Shown here piece after piece: positions 57,055 through 64,000 of a stretch of 64,000 bases of DNA. Each line of letters opens with the position of its first letter. Position 1 is the stretch's first letter. The position numbers were made by a program, and so were the translations under genes. The stretch covers positions 62,001-126,000 of the forward strand of contig NZ_JOJL01000031.1 in the NCBI RefSeq assembly GCF_000721705.1, read 5' to 3'. The DNA comes from Actinoplanes subtropicus. GTDB lineage: Bacteria; Actinomycetota; Actinomycetes; Mycobacteriales; Micromonosporaceae. The notes under the pieces are model-generated. The model saw nothing but the letters and a program-made list of their open reading frames with translations, searched no databases and had not been told where the DNA came from.

Positions 57055-58014
57055 CTAGAGGGTCATCTGCCAGTAGGTCAGCGAGTCGATCGGCCGGAAG
57101 CCGATCGCCCGGTTGATCCGCAGCATGTGCTCGTTGGAGGCGGCGTTGCAGGTGTCGATCCGTTCGAGGCCGGGGCGCAGCGAGCGGACGTGCCCGAGGT
57201 TGGCGATCTTCACGAGCGTGCCGAGCCGGCGGCCGCGGTGCGCGGGCTCGACCATCGTGATGTTCTGCCAGGCGTGCGCCTCGCCGACCGCGTCGCCGGC
57301 GATCTTCGTCCAGGCGACCAGCCGCGAGCCGTACAGCACGCCGGCGTGGTAGCTGATCCGCCCGCGCCGGGCCGCGCGCAGCTCGCCCTCGCGGATCCTC
57401 TCGGCGTCGGGCCGGGCCGGCGCCGGCGGAAGATCGTCGAGCAGGCTGTCCAGGTACGCGACGTCGTGGATGATCTTCGCGGGCGGCACCCCGGTCCAGT
57501 GGGTCAGGCGATACCCGGCGGCGTGCCGCCAGGCCTCCGCATACCGGCGATCGAGCCGTGTCTGGTCTACCCGGCGCAGGTCGAGGCGGCTGCGTACCTC
57601 CTCGAGGCCGGGCTTGGCGGCCATCGCGGCGGCGAACATCGACCCGTCCGGGTGCCGGGACAGCACCCGGCCGACCACGCTCTTGCGGCCGGCCGCCCGG
57701 GCCCGCTCGACGACCATGTCGATCAGCGCCCGGCCCACCCCGCGGCGGCGGTACCCGGGCAGCACCGACAGCTGAACCTGAACGTCGCCCAGATTGTCGA
57801 GATTAGGGATTTCCATGTCGACATATCCGACCGGCGCCCCGTCCACGTAGGCCAGATAGTGCTCATGATCGGAACCGGGCCACGGGTGGACGAGCCGGGC
57901 GACGAAGTTGTCCCGGGAGATGACCGGAATATCGGGCTTGTCGTGAACCTCGCAGGCCCGGAAGATCTCGTACGCGTCGGCCGGCGCGACGAGAGGACCC
58001 ACCAAAAGGCTCAT
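57055..58014 (-). CDS. Two-domain GNAT acetyltransferase
   Basis: A 319-residue protein of tandem GNAT domains. The first has VQLSVLPGYRRRGVGRALIDMVV (CoA loop RRRGVG). The second has NITMVEPAHRGRRLGTLVKIANL and RIDTCNAASNEHMLRINRAIGFRPID. Large actinobacterial GNATs of this form often modify antibiotics or small molecules, but the substrate is unknown. Start ATG 58014; GTG 58023 also possible. Single gene, convergent with the previous GNAT. Confidence 0.87.
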   Translation of the reverse strand: MSLLVGPLVAPADAYEIFRACEVHDKPDIPVISRDNFVARLVHPWPGSDHEHYLAYVDGAPVGYVDMEIPNLDNLGDVQVQLSVLPGYRRRGVGRALIDMVVERARAAGRKSVVGRVLSRHPDGSMFAAAMAAKPGLEEVRSRLDLRRVDQTRLDRRYAEAWRHAAGYRLTHWTGVPPAKIIHDVAYLDSLLDDLPPAPARPDAERIREGELRAARRGRISYHAGVLYGSRLVAWTKIAGDAVGEAHAWQNITMVEPAHRGRRLGTLVKIANLGHVRSLRPGLERIDTCNAASNEHMLRINRAIGFRPIDSLTYWQMTL

Positions 58015-58023
58015 GGCCGCCAC

Positions 58024-58258
58024 CGTTGCAGGCGGCGACCATGAGCGCTAGAGCTTTTGGTCGGGAGGAGCTGACGCACAGCGCCTCCGGCACTGGGGTC
58101 GTTGGGCACCTCGAGAGATTGTCGCCAAGCTCGAAAGGTGAGGGGCCTCGTACGGCGTCGGCCCTCCCGCAGAGAGCATCCTGCCGATACCGAGATCCCG
58201 GCGCAAGTCCTCCGAGGATGGAATCTTCAACTTAAGGCAGAGGTACAGTTACCGTCCG
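58024..58258. other. Intergenic region between GNAT and thrC
   Basis: About 235 bp downstream of thrC. It has open frames on both strands (for example 58048-58230 minus), but none has a ribosome site or known motif. No terminator stands out. Confidence 0.5.
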
Positions 58259-59539
58259 TTATCCCAGCAGGCCGGCTTCGCGGGCCCCGCGCAGCGACGG
58301 CTTGATCTGATGCGTCGGCCCGACCAGGCCGGACACCGCGTCGAGCGTCTTGAGGCCCTCGCCGGTGTTGAAGACGACCGTCTCCTTCTCCGGGTCGAGC
58401 TTTCCGCTCGCCACCAGCTTCTTGAACACCGCGACGGTGGTGCCGCCGGCGGTCTCGGCGAAGACGCCGGCGGTCTCGGCGAGCAGCCGGATACCGGCGC
58501 GGATCTCGTCGTCGTCGGCGTAATCCATCCAGCCGCCGGTGCGCCGGACCGACTCGATCGCGTACGCCCCGGCGGCCGGGTCGCCGATGTTGAGCGACTT
58601 GGCGATGCCGGTCGGCTTCACCGGGATGATCTCGTCGGTGCCCTTGTGCAGCGCCACGGCGATCGGGTTGCAGCCGGCCGATTGGGCGCCGAAGACGGTC
58701 CAGCCGCCCTCCGGCGCGGTGGCCAGGCCGATCTCGACCAGCTCCTGGAACGCCTTGTCCACCTTGGTGAGCAGCTCGCCGGAGGCCATCGGGATGACCA
58801 CTTGGGCCGGGATGCGCCAGCCGAGCTGCTCGGCGACCTCGTAGCCGAGCGTCTTCGAGCCCTCGGCGTAGAACGGGCGCACGTTCACGTTGACGAACGC
58901 GGTGTCCTCGAACTCGTCGGTCTCGACCAGTTCGCCGCAGAGCCGGTTGACGTCGTCGTAGGAGCCCTCGATGGCGACCAGGTCGCCGCCGTAGACCGCG
59001 GTGGTGACGACCTTGCCCTGCTCCAAGTCGTACGGGATGAAGACGATGCTCGGCGCGCCGGCCCGGGCCGCGTGGGCGGCGACCGAGTTGGCCAGGTTGC
59101 CGGTGGAGGCGCAGGCGAAGCGGGTGAAGCCGAGGCCGCGGGCGGCGGTGAGGGCGACCGAGACCACCCGGTCCTTGAACGAGTGGGTGGGGTTGGCCGA
59201 GTCGTCCTTGACCCACAGCGGCGCGCGCAGGCCCACGGCGGCGGCCAGGGCGGGCGCGCTGACCAGCGGGGTCAGGCCGGGGTCGAGGGTGACCCGGGTG
59301 GCCGGGTCCTGTCCGGCCGGGAGCAGCCCCGCGTACCGCCAGATGTTGTTCGGCCCGGCTTCGATCTGCTCACGGGTCACCCGCGCGAGGGCGGCCTGGT
59401 CGTAGGCCACCTCGAGCGGGCCGAAACATTCGTAACAGGCATGCTGGGCGATCAGCGGGTATTCCGCGCCGCACGCGCGGCAGACGAGGCCACGGGCCGG
59501 GGAGTCGGTGGTCGAGGGTGTGCTGACGGCAGACGTCAT
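58259..59539 (-). CDS. thrC: Threonine synthase ThrC
   Basis: A 426-residue PLP enzyme converting O-phosphohomoserine to threonine. An N-terminal Cys cluster (Cys20, 23, 35, 38; CRACG and CYECFG) probably forms a zinc ribbon. The PLP lysine is Lys122 in NPTHSFKDR; the phosphate loop follows in ASTGNLANSVAAHAARAG. Catalytic core matches the short, plant/archaeal-like class. The ATG at 59539 lies behind AGGAAGG. It is preceded by a SAM-I riboswitch whose P1 stem covers the ribosome-binding site. A role in a related O-phosphohomoserine reaction cannot be excluded. Confidence 0.92.
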   Translation of the reverse strand: MTSAVSTPSTTDSPARGLVCRACGAEYPLIAQHACYECFGPLEVAYDQAALARVTREQIEAGPNNIWRYAGLLPAGQDPATRVTLDPGLTPLVSAPALAAAVGLRAPLWVKDDSANPTHSFKDRVVSVALTAARGLGFTRFACASTGNLANSVAAHAARAGAPSIVFIPYDLEQGKVVTTAVYGGDLVAIEGSYDDVNRLCGELVETDEFEDTAFVNVNVRPFYAEGSKTLGYEVAEQLGWRIPAQVVIPMASGELLTKVDKAFQELVEIGLATAPEGGWTVFGAQSAGCNPIAVALHKGTDEIIPVKPTGIAKSLNIGDPAAGAYAIESVRRTGGWMDYADDDEIRAGIRLLAETAGVFAETAGGTTVAVFKKLVASGKLDPEKETVVFNTGEGLKTLDAVSGLVGPTHQIKPSLRGAREAGLLG

Positions 59540-59548
59540 CGAGGCCTT

Positions 59549-59686
59549 CCTCTCATCTTTCCCCGCCGGCGGCCTGCCAGGACGGGGACGGAATTAGCAC
59601 CTGCCGCGCGCGGCCTCTTCATCGAGACTTCGCGGTGGTTGCCGGGGCTTCAACGGGCCGTTCCCTCTGCCCCTCTGGATGAGGTA
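59549..59686 (-). promoter_or_regulatory. SAM-I (S-box) riboswitch upstream of thrC
   Basis: Read on the minus strand, all S-box elements appear in order. P1 5' strand CCTCATC (59678-59684), CAGAGGGGCAGAGGGA, the P2 pair GGGGC/GCCCC, GCCCCGGCAACC, the P3 stem CCGCG/CGCGG, then GGTGCTAATTCC and the P4 pair TCCCCG/CGGGGA. Last is the P1 3' strand GATGAGAGG (59549-59557). The P1 3' strand runs into the thrC ribosome-binding site (AGGAAGG, 59545-59551). Binding of SAM should therefore hide the site and block translation. No terminator hairpin is seen, so the control appears translational. Confidence 0.9.
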
Positions 59687-59759
59687 TTCAGTTGTGTTTC
59701 CAACACACTACGTCCTGCCCCGCTGATCGTTCGCATCTCATCCCGAGGTGTGAGCGAAG

Positions 59760-60662
59760 CTACGAGGTTATGTCCTTCCGGGTGAAGCGCCAGAACGCCA
59801 GCGACCAGAAGAGCGTGGCGTAACAGACCGCGGCTATCGCGCCCTTGACCAGGTCATCCACCTGCGGCGGGGTGGAGAGCAACCCGAGCCAGGCGTCGCT
59901 GTAGTGGGTGGGCAGGCCGACCCGGATGCTGCCCAGCGCGGTGATCTGGTCGAGGATGCTGGAGAGGATCCAGAGCAGCACGGCGCCGCCGACCGCGCCC
60001 AGTGCCGCGTCGGTCAGCGTGGAGAGCAGGAAGGCCAGGCCGGCCACCACCATCAGGATGATCGCCAGATAGCCGACCACCGCGAGCAGCCGCAGCACCC
60101 CCTGGCCCGGCGGGATCGCGGCGGCCACGGTGCTGCCGAGCGGATGCCAGCCGTACCGGAGGGTGCCGACCAGCAGGCCCGTCGCCGTCAAGATCAAGAG
60201 CGCGAGCAGCGAGTACGCGAGCGCCACCACCAGCTTGACCGCGAGCAGCCGGACCCGGGGCACCGGGATCGCCAGCAGGTAGCGCAGGCTGCCCCAGCTC
60301 GCCTCGCTGGCCACCGGGTCGCCGCAGAACAGCGCCACGACCACGACCAGCAGGAACCCGGCCGAGACCGCGAGGCAGAACAGGGCGAAGTTCAGCCCGC
60401 CCGAGGTGGCCAGGTCGACCAGGCTGCCGAACGCGCCGCCCCCGTTCTGGTCGTTGTTGTCGCTGTTGTTCGAGCCGAACTCGAAGGCGATCAGGATGAT
60501 GACCGGCAACAAAACCATGAAACCCAGGGCCAATTGCGTACGCCGACGCGTGGCCTGCCGTTTCACCTCGGCCCACACCGGCAGCGTGGCGGCCGCCCTC
60601 CAGCCAACCGCCCCGCCCGCCGCCCTTGACCGGACTGCAGGCCTTTCCTCGACGGCGCTCAT
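59760..60662 (-). CDS. ABC-2-type transporter permease
   Basis: A 300-residue permease with six TM helices. After a cytoplasmic N-terminus, TM1 (about 45-62) leads to an outward Asn/Asp-rich loop. Later segments include EASWGSLRYLLAIPVPRVRLLAVKLVVALAYSLLALL and ALGAVGGAVLLWILSSIL. It starts 4 bp inside the fusion gene's end (overlap), so it is translated with it and should form the channel for the ABC ATPase half of that fusion. Substrate unknown. Confidence 0.9.
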   Translation of the reverse strand: MSAVEERPAVRSRAAGGAVGWRAAATLPVWAEVKRQATRRRTQLALGFMVLLPVIILIAFEFGSNNSDNNDQNGGGAFGSLVDLATSGGLNFALFCLAVSAGFLLVVVVALFCGDPVASEASWGSLRYLLAIPVPRVRLLAVKLVVALAYSLLALLILTATGLLVGTLRYGWHPLGSTVAAAIPPGQGVLRLLAVVGYLAIILMVVAGLAFLLSTLTDAALGAVGGAVLLWILSSILDQITALGSIRVGLPTHYSDAWLGLLSTPPQVDDLVKGAIAAVCYATLFWSLAFWRFTRKDITS

Positions 60663-63442
60663 CTGTCTCCACTCCCCCGCGAGTTGTCGCCGACCAGGGC
60701 CAGGAACGCGTCCTCCAGCCGCCGGCGCGGCACCACCCGGTCGACGTCGACGCCGGCCCGCACCAGCGAGGCCACCACCTCCGCGCGCGGCGTGCCGTTC
60801 ATGTCCACGATCAGGCCGGACGGGCCGTCGGGCGTCACCGAGCGCACGCCCAGGCCCTCGAGCACCTTCGACGCGGCCGGCACGTCCGAGACGTCGAGCA
60901 GCACCGAGGGCGAGTCGCCGACGATCTCGTCGACCGGGCCGGACGCGACAATCCGCCCCTTGTTCACCACCACGGCGTGCGTGCAGGTCTGCTCCACCTC
61001 GGCGAGCAGGTGGCTGGAGACCAGCACCGCCCGGCCGTCGGTCGCGTACCGCCGCAGCACCCGGCGCATCTCGGCGATCTGCGGCGGATCGAGACCGTCG
61101 GTCGGCTCGTCGAGCACGAGCAACTCGGGCAGGCCCAGCATGGCCTGGGCGATGGCGAGCCGCTGCCGCATGCCGTGGCTGTACTTGCGGGTCTTGCGGT
61201 GGATCGAGTCGCCGAGGCCGGCGATCTCCAGCGCCTCCTCGAAGTGCGCGTCCGCCTCCGGCCGGCCGGTGGCCCGCCAGTACGAGCGCAGGTTGTCGAG
61301 CCCGCTCAGGTGCGGGAGGAAGCCGGGGCCCTCGACCAGCGCGCCGATCCGGGACAGCACCGGCGCGCCCGGGCCGAGCTTGTGCCCGAAGACCAGGGCG
61401 TCGCCGCCGCTCGGCATGGTCAGGCCCATCAGCACCCGCAGCGTGGTGGTCTTGCCGGCGCCGTTCGGCCCGAGCAGGCCGACCACCTGGCCGCGCTCGA
61501 CCGTGAAGCTGATCTCCTCGACCGCGACGAAGCCGTCCCCGTACGCCTTCCGCAGGTCGCGCACGACCAGCGGGGTGTCGGCGTACTCCTCGATCACCTC
61601 GTCGTGCCGGCGCCGCCGCAGCCGCCGGCGGACCAGCAGCACCACGGCCAGGCCGAGGACGATCGCCAGCACCAGGCCGGCCAGCACGTAGCGCCAGATC
61701 GTCTGCGGGTTGGCGATCGGGGTGCCGACCACGGTGGGCAGGGTGATCGCCGAGCCGGCCTGCACGGTGTAGACGGCCGGCCGGGCGGGCGTGAGGAACG
61801 CCTGGTCACTGGCGGCGACCACGACCCGTACGGTGTGGCCCGCGTCAATCCGCCGGACGATCGCCGGCAGGGTGACCGTGACCTCGCTCGCCTTGCCGAT
61901 GTCGGCCGGCAGGCCGGTGAGCCGGACCGGCGCGACCAGGCCGGCGCTGAGCGTCTCGGCGCCCGACTGGTCGACGTCGTAGAGCTTGACGAAGAGCGTC
62001 GCCTCGCCGGTCGGCGAGGCCGCCCGCAGCCGCACGGTGGGCGCGCCGGCCACCTCGATCGCGCCGGTCACCGGGGTCGAGTCGAAGGTCGCGAACTGGC
62101 CCGGGACGTCGCCGGCGACGCCGCCGAGCAGTTCGCTGAGCCGGCCGCCGGAGCCGGGCAGCGAGGAGAGCGCGCCCGGATTGCCGTTCGGCGGGTTGGC
62201 GATCGGCTGCGCCGGGCCGGCGATGGCGACCTGGGTGCTACCGGTCCCGGTCAGGCCGGGGTATGCGTCGGTCGAGTAGCCGTTGGTCACCAGGCCCCGG
62301 TCGAGCGCGCTGAAGCCGGCCACCCGGGAGTAGGTGAAGCTGTTCGCGGGGGCGGCGCCGTCGCCCTTCACGTAGTGGTCGAGCCACTGGAGGGTGAGGT
62401 ATTTGACCCTGTCCTGATCGGTCTTCGGACCGGCGCCGCCGTCGTGGCCGCCGGTGAACCAGGCGACCCGCACCGGGGTGCCGTTGGCGGCGATCCCGCG
62501 GGCATTCGCATCCGCCTCGGAGAGCGGGAACAGCGTGTCGACCTCGCCCTGGATCAGCAGCGTGGGCGCCTTGATCTTGTCGAGCACGGTGGCCGGGCTC
62601 GATTTCCGCAGCACCGCGCTGGTCGCCGCATCCGGCACACCGGTGGTCGCCAGCTGAAGATATGCCTGGCAGACGTCGGCCGCGAAGCGCCCACAGGCCG
62701 GGTCGGTCGCGCCGGCCCCGCCGCCGGCCCCCGCGTCGCCACCGGCGCCCAGGGTCGAGCCCAGCGCGGACTGGCCGGTGGCCGCGCCGTTGCCGAAGAA
62801 GAGGCCCGCCCAGCCCTTCTTGAAGACGCCGGTGGCCGTGGTGCCGGCGGACTGCGGCAGGAAGACGTTGGTGAAGTCGTTCCAGGTGATCGACGGGACG
62901 ATCGCGTCGACCCGCGGGTCCTGCCCGGCGAGCAGCAGGGCCAGGCCGCCGCCGTACGAGCCGCCGACCACGCCGACCCGCGGGTCGCCGGGCGCGTCGA
63001 GGCGCACCTCGGGGCGGGCGGCCAGCCAGTCGAGCAGGCGCTGGGCGTCGCGCACCTCGTAGTCGGGGCTGTCCAGGTGGATCTGGCCGCCGCTGCGGCC
63101 GAAGCCCTGGGCGGTCCAGGTGAGCACCGCGTAACCCCGGTCGGCGAGGGACTCGGCGTCGGAGGCGACCGAATCCTTCGTACCGCCGAAGCCGTGCGCG
63201 AGCAGCACCGCGGGAACCCGGCCGCTGCGGTCGCGCGGCAGGTAGAAGCGGGTGTCGAGCTCGACCGGCTGATCGCCGGCCGGGCCGGTGCGCACGGTGA
63301 TCCGCTGGTCGGTCGCCTTCCACCCGGGGGTGTCGGGCCAGACCGCCCAGCCGACCAGCCCGGCGACGAGCACGAGGACCACCGAGCCGGCGAGGAGACG
63401 GCGACGAGTGACCGCTTTACGGAGGCGGCCCGGCAATGACAT
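60659..63442 (-). CDS. Secreted S15-type peptidase fused to a cytoplasmic ABC ATPase
   Basis: A 927-residue single chain. TM1 at 15-35. An extracellular alpha/beta-hydrolase (S15/X-Pro-dipeptidyl-peptidase-like) domain spans 45-365, with Ser162 in GGSYGGG, Asp302 in QGEVDTLFPL and His333 in GGHDGG. A jelly-roll X-Pro C-terminal domain follows (to about 565), then TM2 at 584-604 and a basic loop. An ABC ATPase (622-850) has Walker A GPNGAGKTT at 658-666, signature YSHGMRQR, Walker B LLVLDEPTDGLDPP and HLLAEVEQ. The permease is coupled downstream. The topology (out-peptidase, in-ATPase) is self-consistent. Confidence 0.93.
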   Translation of the reverse strand: MSLPGRLRKAVTRRRLLAGSVVLVLVAGLVGWAVWPDTPGWKATDQRITVRTGPAGDQPVELDTRFYLPRDRSGRVPAVLLAHGFGGTKDSVASDAESLADRGYAVLTWTAQGFGRSGGQIHLDSPDYEVRDAQRLLDWLAARPEVRLDAPGDPRVGVVGGSYGGGLALLLAGQDPRVDAIVPSITWNDFTNVFLPQSAGTTATGVFKKGWAGLFFGNGAATGQSALGSTLGAGGDAGAGGGAGATDPACGRFAADVCQAYLQLATTGVPDAATSAVLRKSSPATVLDKIKAPTLLIQGEVDTLFPLSEADANARGIAANGTPVRVAWFTGGHDGGAGPKTDQDRVKYLTLQWLDHYVKGDGAAPANSFTYSRVAGFSALDRGLVTNGYSTDAYPGLTGTGSTQVAIAGPAQPIANPPNGNPGALSSLPGSGGRLSELLGGVAGDVPGQFATFDSTPVTGAIEVAGAPTVRLRAASPTGEATLFVKLYDVDQSGAETLSAGLVAPVRLTGLPADIGKASEVTVTLPAIVRRIDAGHTVRVVVAASDQAFLTPARPAVYTVQAGSAITLPTVVGTPIANPQTIWRYVLAGLVLAIVLGLAVVLLVRRRLRRRRHDEVIEEYADTPLVVRDLRKAYGDGFVAVEEISFTVERGQVVGLLGPNGAGKTTTLRVLMGLTMPSGGDALVFGHKLGPGAPVLSRIGALVEGPGFLPHLSGLDNLRSYWRATGRPEADAHFEEALEIAGLGDSIHRKTRKYSHGMRQRLAIAQAMLGLPELLVLDEPTDGLDPPQIAEMRRVLRRYATDGRAVLVSSHLLAEVEQTCTHAVVVNKGRIVASGPVDEIVGDSPSVLLDVSDVPAASKVLEGLGVRSVTPDGPSGLIVDMNGTPRAEVVASLVRAGVDVDRVVPRRRLEDAFLALVGDNSRGSGDR

Positions 63443-63556
63443 GCAGCCAAAGCTATCCGGCCCGATCTGAGGCGCTGCTGTGAGTCATCTCAGGGGCATG
63501 ACGGCGATAGCGTGTACCACTGGAATGGCCGGAAACGAAGACGGAGGCATCCCGCG

Positions 63557-64000
63557 GTGGCCGATGAACTCACGCTGACCGTAACTTTGCGGCCGGCCGC
63601 CCTCGACGCCCGCCGCGGCATCGTCCGGCTCCACCCCGAGGTGATGGCCGCCCTCGCGATCAACCCCGGCGATCCGGTACGCCTGGCCGGCAGCCGGACC
63701 ACCGCCGGGGTCGCCGCCCGCGCCGAGGCGGATGCCAGCCGCGCCCTGCTCTACGCCGACGACCTGGTCATCGGCAATCTCGGCATGCGCGACGGCGGCC
63801 AGGTCACCATCGCGCCGCTGCCGGTGGTCGCGGCCCGCCGGGTCACGCTCACCGGCCCCGCCGAGATCGTCGCGGTGGTCTCCCCGGAGATGCTGCGGCT
63901 CGCCCTGCTCGGCAAGGTGGTCAGCGCCGGCGACGACGTCTCGCTGCTGCCGCAGGACGTGCTGCCCGCCGCCGCGCACCGCTCGCTGGTCGAGGCCGCC
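63557..64000 (+). CDS. CDC48/VAT-like AAA+ ATPase, N-terminal domain (partial, runs off right edge)
   Basis: 148 codons from a GTG at 63557 to the window edge, with GGAGG about 10 nt upstream. The start ADELTLTVTLRPAALDARRGIVRLHPEV and INPGDPVRLAGSRTTAG match the double-psi-barrel N-domain of CDC48/VAT-type AAA proteins. Further on, VVSAGDDVSLLPQDVLP resembles the second half of that domain. The ATPase modules lie outside the window, so the AAA call is inferred from the N-domain only. Confidence 0.78.
   Translation, partial: MADELTLTVTLRPAALDARRGIVRLHPEVMAALAINPGDPVRLAGSRTTAGVAARAEADASRALLYADDLVIGNLGMRDGGQVTIAPLPVVAARRVTLTGPAEIVAVVSPEMLRLALLGKVVSAGDDVSLLPQDVLPAAAHRSLVEAA

Noticed and set aside
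58048..58230. 60-codon minus-strand ORF between GNAT and thrC
   Set aside because: TTG start, no ribosome site, no recognisable motif; it may be chance.

Overview
The window is about 70% G+C with GTG, TTG and leaderless starts. Mycothiol-related genes (mshD and a mycothiol-dependent-isomerase-like protein), GlnR, a HBHA-like protein, DUF2516 and an ECF41-type sigma factor point to a filamentous actinobacterium. A chemotaxis CheA is present as well, so Actinoplanes or a related Micromonosporaceae fits best. That placement is inference from gene content. I saw no phage, insertion sequence, CRISPR array, rRNA or tRNA, and the window reads as core chromosome.

Layout. 1-2.6 kb: CheA (runs off the left edge), an OmpR-type regulator and a secreted CAP protein. 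2.6-8.6 kb: carbohydrate use (GH18 chitinase; GH1 beta-glucosidase with its LacI regulator), with murB and a DinB-like protein between. 8.5-12 kb: an EI24 membrane protein, an alpha/beta hydrolase with DUF2516, and an XRE regulator with an HBHA-like protein. 12-17.3 kb: asparaginase, BKACE, YgfZ-like and Fur on the minus strand, then a class-IV aminotransferase, nitrobindin with a 34-residue microprotein, and DsrE. 17.3-22.5 kb: a membrane-anchored protein, a small XRE regulator, a DinG-like helicase, DUF402 and an ECF41-type sigma factor. 22.6-25.3 kb: a phospholipase-like pseudoenzyme and a DUF47-Pit phosphate pair. 25.3-29.9 kb: GH13 glucosidase, LacI, a Gfo/Idh/MocA oxidoreductase and NUDIX. 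29.9-34.1 kb: pstSCAB behind a PHO box. 34.4-40.1 kb: universal stress protein, mshD, glnR, a membrane protein, an LmeA-like protein, a cysteine-rich leader peptide, rhodanese and DUF1416, an order that recalls Mycobacterium tuberculosis Rv0814c-Rv0820. 40.1-47.8 kb: AI-2E-type permease, lone GroES-like protein, PrsW-like protease, FUSC protein, HD phosphohydrolase, DUF4031 and glpD. 47.9-55.5 kb: an 1877-residue LPXTG surface protein and an orphan groEL with two CIRCE operators. 55.5-64 kb: two GNAT proteins, thrC behind a SAM-I riboswitch, an ABC permease with a remarkable peptidase-ABC ATPase fusion, and the start of a CDC48-type AAA protein at the right edge.

How the parts connect. Phosphate uptake is represented twice (regulated high-affinity Pst and low-affinity Pit). 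Sulfur and thiol metabolism forms a theme (mshD, leader-controlled rhodanese, DsrE, SAM-controlled thrC). Glycosidases sit next to their own LacI regulators and palindromic operators. The most unusual signals are the SAM-I riboswitch whose P1 helix covers the thrC ribosome-binding site, the S15 peptidase-ABC ATPase single-chain fusion, tandem MshEN-like motifs inside CheA, a translationally coupled microprotein, and GC-rich minisatellites placed at 3' ends of convergent genes.
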